This document shows, piece by piece, positions 41,557 through 49,857 of a stretch of 52,558 bases of DNA. The stretch is taken from the NCBI GenBank assembly GCA_025353925.1, contig JANXNV010000233.1, positions 1-52,558 of the forward strand. The letters run 5' to 3'. Positions within the stretch are counted from its first letter, which is position 1, and the number at the start of each line of letters is the position of its first letter. This stretch comes from Armatimonadota bacterium (GTDB lineage Bacteria; Armatimonadota; Armatimonadia; Armatimonadales; Capsulimonadaceae). The translations under genes and the position numbers were made by a program. The notes beneath the pieces are model-generated. The model searched no databases. It had not been told where the DNA came from and saw only the letters and a program-made list of their open reading frames with translations.

Positions 41557-42042
41557 TTACAGTTCCAGCCGCATCTGCTCTTCGTCCGAATAAATGTCGC
41601 CCATTTTCAGAGCACGCGGTTCGAGACTGAATGCAGTAAAGCCCTCGGACGCGTAGAGATGTCGGGCAGCGGCGTTAGAGGCGATAACCGTCAGAATAAT
41701 GGTTTCCAGTCCGGGTAATGTTCGGGCACGGGAAATAATTTCGCGAACTAGTCGGCGACCAATGCCTTGCCCCCCCGCTTCCCTGGCGACGTACATGCGA
41801 AACAGCAGGCCTTTGTGGCGCATTTTCTCTCGTGCGTCTCGCGCGAAACTTACGATACCCACAAGATGCCCCATATCTGAAAATGCGCCCAGAGTAAAAT
41901 GTTCCGTCGTTTCCCCCACCTGCGCCGGCTCCTGGGCATCGGAGGGACTGGACCGAAAACAGTCGCTGTGCTGGGTATGGGCCTGCGCCAGCAAAGCGGA
42001 ATACTCTGTTTGGTCGACTCCCGTCAAAATACGAATAGTCAT
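41557..42042 (-). CDS. GNAT family N-acetyltransferase
   Basis: 161 aa from the ATG at 42042, with GGAG upstream; this start overlaps the stop of the preceding gene (ATGA). GNAT features: GHLVGIVSFARDAREKMRHKGLLFRMYVAREAGGQGIGRRLVREIISRA with the acetyl-CoA-binding GQGIGRRL, and ILTVIASNAAARHLYASEGF. Transfers acetyl groups to an amine; substrate unknown. Last gene of the his-region transcript. Confidence 0.85.
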   Translation of the reverse strand: MTIRILTGVDQTEYSALLAQAHTQHSDCFRSSPSDAQEPAQVGETTEHFTLGAFSDMGHLVGIVSFARDAREKMRHKGLLFRMYVAREAGGQGIGRRLVREIISRARTLPGLETIILTVIASNAAARHLYASEGFTAFSLEPRALKMGDIYSDEEQMRLEL

Positions 42043-42914
42043 AGTGACTCCGACTCCGCCCACGCTGCCTCCGCCAATTTCTTCATCACCAGGCTTTGTT
42101 CCCAGCGGTCGCTGAACTCCTTGCCGTCGGGCGTCGTGATGGCGTAGCGGGGCGGGCCTAGCTCCGTGGCGAAGGGGAAGAGGTCGCCGGGGCCGGCACC
42201 TTGGCGCCAGTGGGACATGGCGCGTGCCCAGAGGCGGACGAAGAACTGGGCGGTGTCACCGGTGCCGTCGCCGACATCCACCTGGACCTGTTCGCCGTTG
42301 GAGATGCGCCCGTGCAGGTGCGAAATCCGGGCCAGGACGGGGTCCATACGCTCGAGGGCGCCTTCCTCTTTCCAGCCGTAGAACTCGCCGATGACCACAA
42401 AATGCGACAGATCGCCGGTGAAAGCCACCTCGGGCATCTTTTCCAAAAGATGCAATGCCTGGTTGAGACTTTCAGGGAAATTGTTCCGGTGAGTCTCGAT
42501 AAACAGGGGCAACCCCGCGTCAGCGGCGAGGGCGGAAGCTTCGCGCAGGAATGCGACGGCTTCCTCGACTTGCACATAGGGGTGGAGGGGCTGGGCGAAG
42601 ATGAAGTCGGCGTTCAGGCGTTTGGCCTGGGCAATTGTTTTCCGTGTGTCTTCGAGCGTATACGGATGATGCCCCAGCACCAGGCGCAGACCGGCGTCGT
42701 CGAGGGCGGCTTTATGCGCCGCTTCTTCCTCTTCACTCAGCCAGCATTCAACAGCTTCGAAGCCTGCCTCTTTGACCCGCATCAGCTTTTCGGCCAGTGT
42801 CCACTCGGTCGGGGCATTCATCGGCAGGCCGATTAAGGACCACAGCGAGTGCTGGGTCCGCAGGCGCGGCGGGTTTTGGGTGCCGTCATTACAGCGCAGA
42901 AGAGGAACTGTCAT
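42039..42914 (-). CDS. Sugar phosphate isomerase/epimerase family protein (TIM barrel)
   Basis: 291 aa. LAEKLMRVKEAGFEAVECWLSEEEE, LRLVLGHHPYTLEDTRKTIAQAKRLNADFIFAQPLHPYVQ, LPLFIETHRNNFPESLNQALHLLEKMPEVAFTGDLSHFVV and SHLHGRISNGEQVQVDVG give the Glu, Asp, His pattern of the xylose-isomerase-like barrel. Substrate unknown. Both ends overlap neighbouring genes (ATGA), so it is translated together with the coiled-coil protein and the acetyltransferase. Different from the 17251 protein in sequence. Confidence 0.83.
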   Translation of the reverse strand: MTVPLLRCNDGTQNPPRLRTQHSLWSLIGLPMNAPTEWTLAEKLMRVKEAGFEAVECWLSEEEEAAHKAALDDAGLRLVLGHHPYTLEDTRKTIAQAKRLNADFIFAQPLHPYVQVEEAVAFLREASALAADAGLPLFIETHRNNFPESLNQALHLLEKMPEVAFTGDLSHFVVIGEFYGWKEEGALERMDPVLARISHLHGRISNGEQVQVDVGDGTGDTAQFFVRLWARAMSHWRQGAGPGDLFPFATELGPPRYAITTPDGKEFSDRWEQSLVMKKLAEAAWAESESL

Positions 42915-43261
42915 GAGCCTTGGCCGTTTCGCAGGGTGGGGGGCGTGTCAGCCGCCTGCGCCGCACTCGCAGCGGCTTTGGTTTCGAGCCGATTGACCCG
43001 GCTTTCCATGCGGTTCAAGGTCTCATCGAATGAAATATCGAACTGGTGGCTTGTGCTCTGCATATCGGCCATCTGCTGTTTCAAAGCTTTCAGCTCGGCA
43101 AGTATCGCGTCATTTGGAAGTGCTGGAGCGATCGGATGCCGACCCATTATGTCCAGCTTGCGGTGCTCCAGCTTCGCTTTGGCGGAAGTCCAGACAAGCA
43201 ATGCAATCCCGCCGAAAACGGCGAATGGGGTCAACAAGTCCCCGATGATTTGCTCTTCCAT
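42911..43261 (-). CDS. Small membrane protein with coiled coil
   Basis: 116 aa. One N-terminal helix (LLTPFAVFGGIALLVWTSAKAKLEHRKLD), then a coiled coil (ILAELKALKQQMADMQSTSHQFDISFDETLNRMESRVNRLETKAAASAA). The layout, one helix plus cytoplasmic coiled coil, resembles PspB-like or envelope scaffolding proteins, but no family was recognised. GAGGAG precedes the start. It sits between hisH and a TIM-barrel gene. Confidence 0.65.
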   Translation of the reverse strand: MEEQIIGDLLTPFAVFGGIALLVWTSAKAKLEHRKLDIMGRHPIAPALPNDAILAELKALKQQMADMQSTSHQFDISFDETLNRMESRVNRLETKAAASAAQAADTPPTLRNGQGS

Positions 43262-43282
43262 AGTAACTCTCCTCTTGCCGAA

Positions 43283-43900
43283 CTATAATCGGGCAAAGTT
43301 CCGCAAAATCGCCAGCCCGACCAGGCCGGACTTCTCCGGGTGAAACTGGGTGGCCCAAACATTGTCCCGATGCAATGCACAGCAGAAAGGCACGCCGTAT
43401 TCCGTGGTCGCGGCAACGTCGGCGGGGTCGTCCGGGACGCAGTAGTAGGAATGCAGGAAGTAGGCCATCGGCGAATCGCCAGGTAAGCCTGAGCCGAGGG
43501 GAGAATTCGGCGCGAAGTCCAGCGTGTTCCAGCCGATCTGCGGGATCTTCAGGCCGGGCTGAGGGGGGAAGCGACGGACCCGCCCCGGCACGATATCCAG
43601 GCCGGGGGCACTTGGGTCGCCCTCTTCACTGCTGGTCAGCAGCACCTGCATGCCGACGCAGATGCCCAGAAAAGGCCGACCGGAGGCGATAAACTCCTGT
43701 ACGATGTCGTCGACGCCCGAGCGGCGCAGGGAAAGCATCGTGGAGTCGAAGGCTCCGTCACCCGGCAGGACGGCCTTATCGGCGGAGGCGACTGCCGCCG
43801 GGTCGTCGGTGATGAACGCTCCGTCCATGCCGACCTTGTGGAAGGCTTTTTCCACGCTGCGCAGGTTGCCCATGCCGTAGTCGATAATGGCGACTTTCAT
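43283..43900 (-). CDS. hisH: Imidazole glycerol phosphate synthase, glutaminase subunit
   Basis: 205 aa, normal length. Class I glutamine amidotransferase; supplies ammonia to HisF for making IGP and AICAR. Signatures: VAIIDYGMGNLRSVEKAF, nucleophile Cys in GICVGMQVLL, oxyanion loop, and catalytic His-Glu in QFHPEKSG. HisF is not in the window. It starts nine bases after the PH-like gene stop and is in the hisD-hisB-hisH transcript. Confidence 0.94.
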   Translation of the reverse strand: MKVAIIDYGMGNLRSVEKAFHKVGMDGAFITDDPAAVASADKAVLPGDGAFDSTMLSLRRSGVDDIVQEFIASGRPFLGICVGMQVLLTSSEEGDPSAPGLDIVPGRVRRFPPQPGLKIPQIGWNTLDFAPNSPLGSGLPGDSPMAYFLHSYYCVPDDPADVAATTEYGVPFCCALHRDNVWATQFHPEKSGLVGLAILRNFARL

Positions 43901-43909
43901 AGTATCCTC

Positions 43910-44368
43910 TCAGCGCACCCACTGGTTCCGTATCGGATATGCGAATTTCTCCCCGGATGAATGCAGCCCGGCTAACCGCACGGACTCCTCGGCAATTGCC
44001 TGCTGGGCCGCTGTAGAAACCAGCGACAGCCAGACCAGCTCAGAAGTGCCTTCGCCGTGGATAGAGTAGGCTCGGCTTTGCTCGACCCGCTGGACATCGC
44101 TCCAGAGAGCTTCTTTTCGGCCTAAAATCGACCGCTGATGCAGACCCTTTTCGTCCACGGTCAGCTCAAACGTGAGGGTGAGCAGAAGCGCGGCGGCAAA
44201 GAACAAAAACGGCAGCCCCAGGGCCAAAATCGTCTTGGCATCGTGGTGCAGGATCGCCCGAACGATGCCGATGATTCCGGGCAGGCAGAAGACGCCCGCC
44301 CCGATCCGGTACGCGATATCAGCAGGGAAAGTGTGTGGGAATGCAATGCTTTTTGGGGCCTGAGCCAT
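43910..44368 (-). CDS. Small membrane protein with PH-like domain inside the his operon
   Basis: 152 aa from the ATG at 44368, four bases after the hisB stop; AAAGGAG lies 13 bases upstream. Two hydrophobic segments (IGAGVFCLPGIIGIVRAIL, ILALGLPFLFFAAALLLTLTF) precede a beta-rich part (ELTVDEKGLHQRSILGRKEALWSDVQRVEQSRA) that looks like the bacterial PH fold. No histidine enzyme resembles it. Function unknown. Confidence 0.6.
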   Translation of the reverse strand: MAQAPKSIAFPHTFPADIAYRIGAGVFCLPGIIGIVRAILHHDAKTILALGLPFLFFAAALLLTLTFELTVDEKGLHQRSILGRKEALWSDVQRVEQSRAYSIHGEGTSELVWLSLVSTAAQQAIAEESVRLAGLHSSGEKFAYPIRNQWVR

Positions 44369-44372
44369 AACT

Positions 44373-44966
44373 CTACAATACTCCTTTGGTGCTGGGGATG
44401 CCCGCCACACGCTCATCCCGGCGTTTCGCCATGTCTAATGCTCGCCCAAAGGCTTTAAAGGCCGCTTCAGCGACATGATGCGCATTGACCCCGCGCCGGT
44501 GCTCGAAGTGAAGCGTCAGCCCGGCATTGGCCGCGACGGCCCGGAAGAACTCAGCGACCAGCTCCGTGTCGAATGTCCCGATCTTGGGGGCCGCGAACTC
44601 GAAGTCCTGCACCAGCAGGCCGCGCCCGCTCCAGTCCAGGGCGCAGACGACCAGGGCTTCGTCCATGGGCATGACCGACTGCCCGTAGCGGGCGATCCCC
44701 GCTTTGTCGCCGACCGCCTCTTTGAGTGCGGACCCTAGGGCGATCCCGATGTCTTCCACTGTGTGGTGATCGTCGATATGCAGGTCGCCCGACGCCTGCA
44801 CGGTCAGGTGCAGCAGCCCATGCCGCGCGACATGGGTGAGCATGTGGTCGAAAAAGCCAACCCCGGTGAGTATCTCGCTGCTGCCGTCGCCGTCGAGGGA
44901 AACCACCAGCGTGATCTCGGTTTCAGATGTGCGGCGAGTCAGGCTGGCCAATCGCGTTTGTGTCAT
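44373..44966 (-). CDS. hisB: Imidazoleglycerol-phosphate dehydratase
   Basis: 197 aa, the monofunctional form. Converts IGP to imidazole acetol phosphate. Metal-binding His motifs: GFFDHMLTHVARHG, DDHHTVEDIGIALG and NAHHVAEAAFKAFG. No phosphatase domain is fused, so histidinol-phosphate phosphatase must come from another gene; the HAD protein six bases upstream is the candidate. Forms a 24-mer in known members. Confidence 0.95.
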   Translation of the reverse strand: MTQTRLASLTRRTSETEITLVVSLDGDGSSEILTGVGFFDHMLTHVARHGLLHLTVQASGDLHIDDHHTVEDIGIALGSALKEAVGDKAGIARYGQSVMPMDEALVVCALDWSGRGLLVQDFEFAAPKIGTFDTELVAEFFRAVAANAGLTLHFEHRRGVNAHHVAEAAFKAFGRALDMAKRRDERVAGIPSTKGVL

Positions 44967-44972
44967 AGGATG

Positions 44973-45932
44973 TTATTCGCCTTGAATCCAGTCCAGCACT
45001 TCGTTGACATCCGTCGCCACGATGTCGGCACCGGAGTTTCGGAACAGCTTTTCATTGGCGGCTCCCGCCGGGCCGGTCAGGACCTGAGCGGAGAGGTACT
45101 TTGCCGGGCCGTGGGCAATGTTATAATTTTGCACGGCCTTCAAGTCGTCCAGTGTGTCACCGATATAGATGGCATTGGTGAATGCCAGGGTCTTGGCCAG
45201 CTTCGCCAGCCCGCCGGGCTGCGGTTTGTGGAAGCCGTCGCGCTTGGTGATCAGCGAAGTTTCCGGGATGTGGGCCGACAGACCGCAAAACTCCAGGCCG
45301 ATCTGCGCCTCTTCGTAGGTGCGCCCAGTCTGAACTCCCAGAATCTTGTCTTTCGGCAGCCTGGCAAGGTCCAGCAGCGGCTTGTCTAAATTGACATAGC
45401 CTGGGCCGGTGTAGAGACTGGCCTTGAAGCCGTAGATCCGCTCGCAATGCTCCCCGGCGAACATCTCCTGGAATATTTGCTTAATCAGATATTTGCGGTA
45501 GTCCGTTTCGACCGCCAGACGATCTTCGCGGGTCAGATGGTCGAAGGCGATCTCCTCGGCGGCGCGGAGCCAGCCGCCCCGATCCTTGATGCGAGCGGCG
45601 TAGCGGGTGAGCTTGGGCTGGAAAACGTTCAGCGTCTCCGGCGAAGCACTTGGGTGCTCGTGTCCTTTCGAAACGTAGTGCAGCACCAAGGCATAGGTCA
45701 GGTCCCAGTCGTCATTGAAGCCGCCTGCGTTTTTGAACATCTCAATGTCATCCGAAGTCAGCAGGTCATCGGGCGCGGGCCAGCCAAGCACCGTTCGCAG
45801 GTAAAAGGGCACGGCAAGGCAGTTGACTACCCGAATGCTTTTCGTAATATCCAGCAGGACGCCGTCCATGTCGAAGATGACGGCATCAATCTCGGAGCGA
45901 CGCGCCTCGGCGGTGGGGGTGGTGTAGATCAA
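44973..45932 (-). CDS. HAD-superfamily phosphatase encoded between hisD and hisB
   Basis: 319 aa. HAD motifs: DAVIFDMDGVLLDITKS (I), ILGVQTGRTYEEA in the motif II region, HKPQPGGLAKL with the motif III Lys, and AIYIGDTLDDLKA (IV). It resembles the HAD-IA group I remember as HAD-SF-IA-hyp1, which appears near or fused to histidine genes in some organisms. Its start overlaps hisD (ATGA) and its stop is six bases before hisB, so histidinol-phosphate phosphatase activity is a strong inference, unproved here. Confidence 0.8.
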   Translation of the reverse strand: MIYTTPTAEARRSEIDAVIFDMDGVLLDITKSIRVVNCLAVPFYLRTVLGWPAPDDLLTSDDIEMFKNAGGFNDDWDLTYALVLHYVSKGHEHPSASPETLNVFQPKLTRYAARIKDRGGWLRAAEEIAFDHLTREDRLAVETDYRKYLIKQIFQEMFAGEHCERIYGFKASLYTGPGYVNLDKPLLDLARLPKDKILGVQTGRTYEEAQIGLEFCGLSAHIPETSLITKRDGFHKPQPGGLAKLAKTLAFTNAIYIGDTLDDLKAVQNYNIAHGPAKYLSAQVLTGPAGAANEKLFRNSGADIVATDVNEVLDWIQGE

Positions 45933-47233
45933 TGTCCTGCACCTCGCAGCCGGGCCGACGCCGCGTGGGCATCGAACCCCTCCGCTTCGGCAAAGCGGGC
46001 GACATCAGCTGCGGCCTCTTCGGCGGCTTTTTTGGAATAGTAAATGACGCTGGTTCGTTTCATGAAGGTTGCCACTGAAAGCGGAGACGAGAACCGGGCC
46101 GCGCCTGCGGTCGGCAGTGTATGGGACGGCCCCGCCCAGTAGTCCCCGATGGGGGCGGAGGTATGTTCGCCCAGCAGCACGGCTCCGGCATTCTTGACGA
46201 GGGGCAATGCGGCCAGCGGCTCGGCAATCATCAGCTCCAGATGCTCGGGAGCCAGAATGTTCGAGAGGTCCAGCGATTCTTCCAGCGAGTTCGTTTTGAC
46301 AAAAACGATGTTCGCGGAAGTCGCGGCCAAAATCTCCGTGCGCGACAGTAAGTTCCGCTGTTTCGCTATTTCGTCTTTACAGTGTTCCAGAATAGACGCG
46401 CTGTGGCAGAAGAGAAAGCCTTTGTTGTCGTGCCCGTGCTCGGTTTGGGAGAGCAGATCGGCGGCGACAAACGCCGGGTTGGCAAGCTCATCCGCGATAA
46501 TGGCGACCTCGGAGGGTCCCGCCAGCATATCGATCCCGACTGCGCCGTAAACCAGCTTCTTGGCCGTGTTGACATACGCATTGCCGGGGCCGACGATCAC
46601 ATCGCACTTTGGAACTGTCTCTGTACCGTAAGCCATGGCCGCGATGGCCTGTGCCCCGCCGATCTTGAAAAGCTGCGTCGCCCAGGCCGATGCCGCCAGG
46701 CCCAGCAGCGGCGTGATACTGCCGTCGTCGGCGGGGGGCGTACAAATCACGATCTCTTCGACCCCGGCAATCGACGCCGGGATCGCGGCCATCAGCACCG
46801 TGCTGGGATAGGCGGCCTTGCCGCCGGGGACGTACACGCCGACCCGGTGAACCGGCTGGAGAAGCTGGCCCGTCATCCGGGCCGGGCCGGTGGTGGAAGT
46901 CGACATCCAGGATTGCAGGTGCCCCCGCTCCGCTTCGTGGAAGGCAATGATATTGGCGGCGGCGGCATCGAGCAGGTCGCAGTCCGCCTCGGAAGCGGTC
47001 GGCTCGAACTGCGCCGTGAGCTGTGCATTGGTCAGGGACAACGCTTCCGTGGTCGCCTCCGGCCAATCGAATTTACGGGTATGGTCCAGCACGGCGGCGT
47101 CGCCCCGCACTTTTACGTCGTCGAGAATGGTGCGGACAGTCGCTTCCACCTGAGCGTCGCGGGCCGTGTCGCGGGCCGTCAAAGCGTCCTGAATAGTTTC
47201 CAAAGAGTCGCGGGCGGTATCAAATTGACGCAT
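45929..47233 (-). CDS. hisD: Histidinol dehydrogenase
   Basis: 434 aa, normal length. Two-step NAD-dependent oxidation of histidinol to histidine, zinc dependent. Signatures: RVGVYVPGGKAAYPSTVLMAAIPA, FKIGGAQAIAAMAYGTE, VDVIVGPGNAYV-type segment (CDVIVGPGNAYVNTAKKLV), GIDMLAGPSEVAIIAD, LSQTEHGHDNKGF for the metal site, and LAPEHLELM with SAPIGDYWAGPSHTLPT. A TATAAT lies nine bases before the ATG. First gene of the his transcript, divergent from prs. Confidence 0.96.
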   Translation of the reverse strand: MRQFDTARDSLETIQDALTARDTARDAQVEATVRTILDDVKVRGDAAVLDHTRKFDWPEATTEALSLTNAQLTAQFEPTASEADCDLLDAAAANIIAFHEAERGHLQSWMSTSTTGPARMTGQLLQPVHRVGVYVPGGKAAYPSTVLMAAIPASIAGVEEIVICTPPADDGSITPLLGLAASAWATQLFKIGGAQAIAAMAYGTETVPKCDVIVGPGNAYVNTAKKLVYGAVGIDMLAGPSEVAIIADELANPAFVAADLLSQTEHGHDNKGFLFCHSASILEHCKDEIAKQRNLLSRTEILAATSANIVFVKTNSLEESLDLSNILAPEHLELMIAEPLAALPLVKNAGAVLLGEHTSAPIGDYWAGPSHTLPTAGAARFSSPLSVATFMKRTSVIYYSKKAAEEAAADVARFAEAEGFDAHAASARLRGAGH

Positions 47234-47242
47234 AATAGGCGC

Positions 47243-47248
47243 ATTATA
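47243..47248 (-). promoter_or_regulatory. -10 box of hisD
   Basis: Perfect TATAAT on the minus strand, nine bases before the ATG. The predicted transcript would have a leader of about two bases. No clear -35. Confidence 0.5.
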
Positions 47249-47272
47249 CCCGAACCTGTCCCGGCGTCGCCC

Positions 47273-47302
47273 TTGCTAACCCCTCCGCGTGTCCGGTATA
47301 AT
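47273..47302 (+). promoter_or_regulatory. Promoter of prs
   Basis: TTGCTA (47273-47278), 18-base spacer, TATAAT (47297-47302), about 60 bases before the prs ATG. Confidence 0.62.
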
Positions 47303-47362
47303 CGGAAACGGCCCGCCGCAGAGATTCAGCCGCAATGAGCGGATGCCTTAAGGGGATGTAGT

Positions 47363-48313
47363 ATGAGCGAAAAAACCGAAATCAAGCTTTTTGCGGGGAC
47401 GGGGAACCCGAAATTGTGCAAAGAAATCGCCGAATGGCTGCGTCTGCCGCTTGGCGATGTCCGTATCAGCCGTTTTGCCGACGGCGAAACGTATGTCCAG
47501 TACAAGGAGAGCGTGCGCGGGGCGGATGCGTTTATTATCCAGCCGACCTGCCCGCCTGTGGATACCAACCTCGTCGAGCTGATGATTCTGATCGATGCCA
47601 TGCGCCGGGCCAGTGCCGACCGGATCACGGCGGTGCTGCCGTATTTCGGGTACGCCCGGCAGGAAAAGAAGGACCGTCCACGCGAAGCGATCACGGCCAA
47701 GCTGATCGCTGACGTTCTCGTGGCCTCGGGGGCCGACCGGGTGATCACGCTGGACCTGCATGCCGACGCCATCCAAGGATTTTTCAATATCCCGGTGGAC
47801 CATCTGACGGCCCGGGGCATGTTCGCGGATTATTTTCAGAAGAAAAACCTGGAAAATGTGGTAATCGTCTCGCCGGATGAGGGCCGGGTGAAGCAGGCCC
47901 GGAAGCTGGTCCGCCAGCTGAACGCCCCGCTGGCAGTCGGCTACAAGCATCACGAGGGCCACGGGCACACGGAGATCACAGATCTGGCGGGTGATGTGGC
48001 GGGCAAGACGCCGATCATTCTCGAAGACATGATCACTACCGGCGGCTCGATCATCGAATGTGTCGAAGCACTTCTGGCGCGTGGTGCCAAACCGGAGATC
48101 TACGTTGCCGCGACCCACGGGGTGCTGGCTTCGAACGCCGTAGACCGTTTGAACGACCATCCGGCCATTGCGGAAGTGGTCGTCACCGACAGCGTGCCTC
48201 TGCCCCCGGAGAACCGCCGGCCCAAGATCGTGCAGCTTTCGGTGGCGGCGATGTTCGGCGAAGCGATCCACCGGATCAACCACGACATGAGTATTTCGAG
48301 CTTGTTTGATTGA
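47363..48313 (+). CDS. prs: Ribose-phosphate pyrophosphokinase
   Basis: 316 aa. Makes PRPP from ribose 5-phosphate and ATP for purine, pyrimidine and histidine synthesis. Signatures: ISRFADGETYVQYKESVRG, LPYFGYARQEKKDRPREAITAKLIADVL, TLDLHADAIQGFFNIPVDHLTA, SPDEGRVKQARKL and the PRPP loop LEDMITTGGSIIE. The PRPP loop has T-T in place of the commoner D-T, as in some other bacterial and archaeal members. GGGGA precedes the ATG. Divergent from hisD, which matches the metabolic link. Confidence 0.95.
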   Translation: MSEKTEIKLFAGTGNPKLCKEIAEWLRLPLGDVRISRFADGETYVQYKESVRGADAFIIQPTCPPVDTNLVELMILIDAMRRASADRITAVLPYFGYARQEKKDRPREAITAKLIADVLVASGADRVITLDLHADAIQGFFNIPVDHLTARGMFADYFQKKNLENVVIVSPDEGRVKQARKLVRQLNAPLAVGYKHHEGHGHTEITDLAGDVAGKTPIILEDMITTGGSIIECVEALLARGAKPEIYVAATHGVLASNAVDRLNDHPAIAEVVVTDSVPLPPENRRPKIVQLSVAAMFGEAIHRINHDMSISSLFD

Positions 48314-48332
48314 GTTTCTGAAAGAAAGTGCT

Positions 48333-49262
48333 ATGACGGAGCCGACCGAAAACGCCCGTGCTTTAATCGCCAAATTGGCCGAGAACTGGGACTGGCCCGC
48401 CCCGGCTCTGATTGAAGAGATCGTCGCGGTAGGTGGGGAGATCGTCCCGGCGATTGCCGAACGGCTGACGCCGGAGTTCTTCCTGAAAGCCCGCACGGAA
48501 GACCGCGAAAACAGCCTGCTGTTTTATTTCACGCAGCTTCTGGGCGACTCAGGGAACCCGGCGGCGATCCCGATCCTGTTCAATCTGTACGGCGAAATTG
48601 ACGAGGACGATGATCTACTCGAAGACATCCCCGATGCCCTCCAGAAGCTCGGGCCGGAAGCGTTAGGCCCGCTCCTGCGGCTGGCGGCGGATGAGAGCCT
48701 GCCCTGGTTCCCGCGCGTTTCCGCCTCCGATGCCGCCCAGTGCCTCGCAGGCTCGGATCGCAGCTTGCAGGCACAAGTTTTGGCGGTTCAGCGGGAGATA
48801 CTGGCCGGTTATCTCTCTCAGTTCGAGCCGCCGAATGCTGATGAGCGGGACGTAATCGCTTCTATCGCGAACAGTCTCGCACAGATGGCCGACCCCGAAG
48901 CGCGTCCGCTGATCGAAGCGGCGTTCGATGCTGAGCTGGTCGGCAACCCGCCGACGGGGGATTGGGGGATAGATATTCCTGTCCTCGAACGTGCCGAAGC
49001 AGCTGAGCAGTACGCGAAAGGCCCGCGCACCGAGTTCCGTGTCCCTCGGCCCTTTCTGTTCTATTACCCGGACCGTTACCAAGAGGAGCAGGAGCGGCTG
49101 GCCGTGCAGAAGCGTTTGAATCTGCTGGAAGCGAGGCCTGCTCTAGACACCGTCGTCCTTAGCCCCCGGATTGGCCGCAACGACCCTTGCTGGTGCGGCA
49201 GCGGGGGTAAATATAAGAAATGCCATCTGGCACAGGATGAAAAGGAGAAATCCCAATTATGA
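48333..49262 (+). CDS. HEAT-like protein with C-terminal SEC-C zinc motif
   Basis: 309 aa from the ATG at 48333 (AAAGAAAG upstream); the ORF's earlier start overlaps prs. Helical repeats (ALIEEIVAVGGEIVPAIAERL, AIPILFNLYGEIDEDDDLLEDIPDALQKLGPEALGPLLRLAAD) resemble HEAT repeats. The C-terminus GRNDPCWCGSGGKYKKCH is a SEC-C zinc motif, known from SecA and many small proteins. Its stop overlaps the antitoxin start (ATGA) with AAAGGAG inside, so it is translationally tied to the toxin-antitoxin pair. Function unknown. Confidence 0.82.
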   Translation: MTEPTENARALIAKLAENWDWPAPALIEEIVAVGGEIVPAIAERLTPEFFLKARTEDRENSLLFYFTQLLGDSGNPAAIPILFNLYGEIDEDDDLLEDIPDALQKLGPEALGPLLRLAADESLPWFPRVSASDAAQCLAGSDRSLQAQVLAVQREILAGYLSQFEPPNADERDVIASIANSLAQMADPEARPLIEAAFDAELVGNPPTGDWGIDIPVLERAEAAEQYAKGPRTEFRVPRPFLFYYPDRYQEEQERLAVQKRLNLLEARPALDTVVLSPRIGRNDPCWCGSGGKYKKCHLAQDEKEKSQL

Positions 49263-49468
49263 CGACATTGACGCTGGAATTGACGGATGAGCAGGCGCAA
49301 AAACTAGCGGAAGAAGCCGAACGTTTGCATTTGCCGATGCAGGAACTCGCGGCGCAGCGATTGTTTGCCCCGTGGAAGCCCGATGAAGCAAGTGTTTCTC
49401 TGGATTTTGAAGCAGCCGTAGAATACGTTTTTCAGAAAAACTCTGAGCTCTATCGGCGGCTGGCATAA
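49259..49468 (+). CDS. Antitoxin partner of the Doc-type toxin
   Basis: 69 aa. Begins TLTLELTDEQAQKLAEEAERLHLPMQELAAQRL, a ribbon-helix-helix-like opening found in antitoxins upstream of Doc and PIN toxins, then SVSLDFEAAVEYVFQKNSELYRRLA, an unstructured tail that could enter the toxin's active site. AAAGGAG is nine bases upstream. Its stop overlaps the toxin start (TAATG). Call rests on size, order and overlap. Confidence 0.78.
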   Translation: MTTLTLELTDEQAQKLAEEAERLHLPMQELAAQRLFAPWKPDEASVSLDFEAAVEYVFQKNSELYRRLA

Positions 49469-49857
49469 TGCGATATCTCACGTTGGATGAGGTGCATCAT
49501 CTTCAGCAGAGGGCATTATCTGAGAAGGGCGGGATGCCGGGCGTCCGAAATCCTGGTGCTATCGAATCAGCTGTCGCTCAACCGCAAATGGCCTTCGGTG
49601 GGGCAGACCTCTATGCAACGCTTGCTGAGAAGGCCGCTGCGCTTGGCTTTTCACTTATCAAAAATCACGCTTTTGCGGATGCCAACAAGCGAGTGGGACA
49701 TGCGGCGATGGAAACTTTTCTGTTGCTGAATAACTATGAGTTCGCAGCTGGTGTCGATGAGCAGGAGCACGTAATAATGGCAGTCGCCGCCAGTGAAATG
49801 GAGCGCGAAGAGTTTACGGAGTGGATTAAGGCTCACGTCGTGCCGCGTGACCTGTGA
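49468..49857 (+). CDS. doc: Doc (death-on-curing) family Fic-fold toxin
   Basis: 129 aa. Active-site motif NHAFADANKRVGHAAMETFL, the Doc version HxFxDANKR of the Fic motif. The opening RYLTLDEVHHLQQRALSEKGGMPGVRNPGAIESAVAQPQMAFGGADLYATLAEKAAALGFSLIKNH fits the family throughout. Known Doc proteins phosphorylate EF-Tu and stop translation. All motif residues are intact and the antitoxin gene is next to it, so the pair looks functional. Confidence 0.92.
   Translation: MRYLTLDEVHHLQQRALSEKGGMPGVRNPGAIESAVAQPQMAFGGADLYATLAEKAAALGFSLIKNHAFADANKRVGHAAMETFLLLNNYEFAAGVDEQEHVIMAVAASEMEREEFTEWIKAHVVPRDL

Noticed and set aside
46382-48496. Long ORFs antisense to hisD (46382-47338, plus) and prs (47348-48496, minus)
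   Set aside because: Both run opposite to well-conserved enzymes and show no family features.
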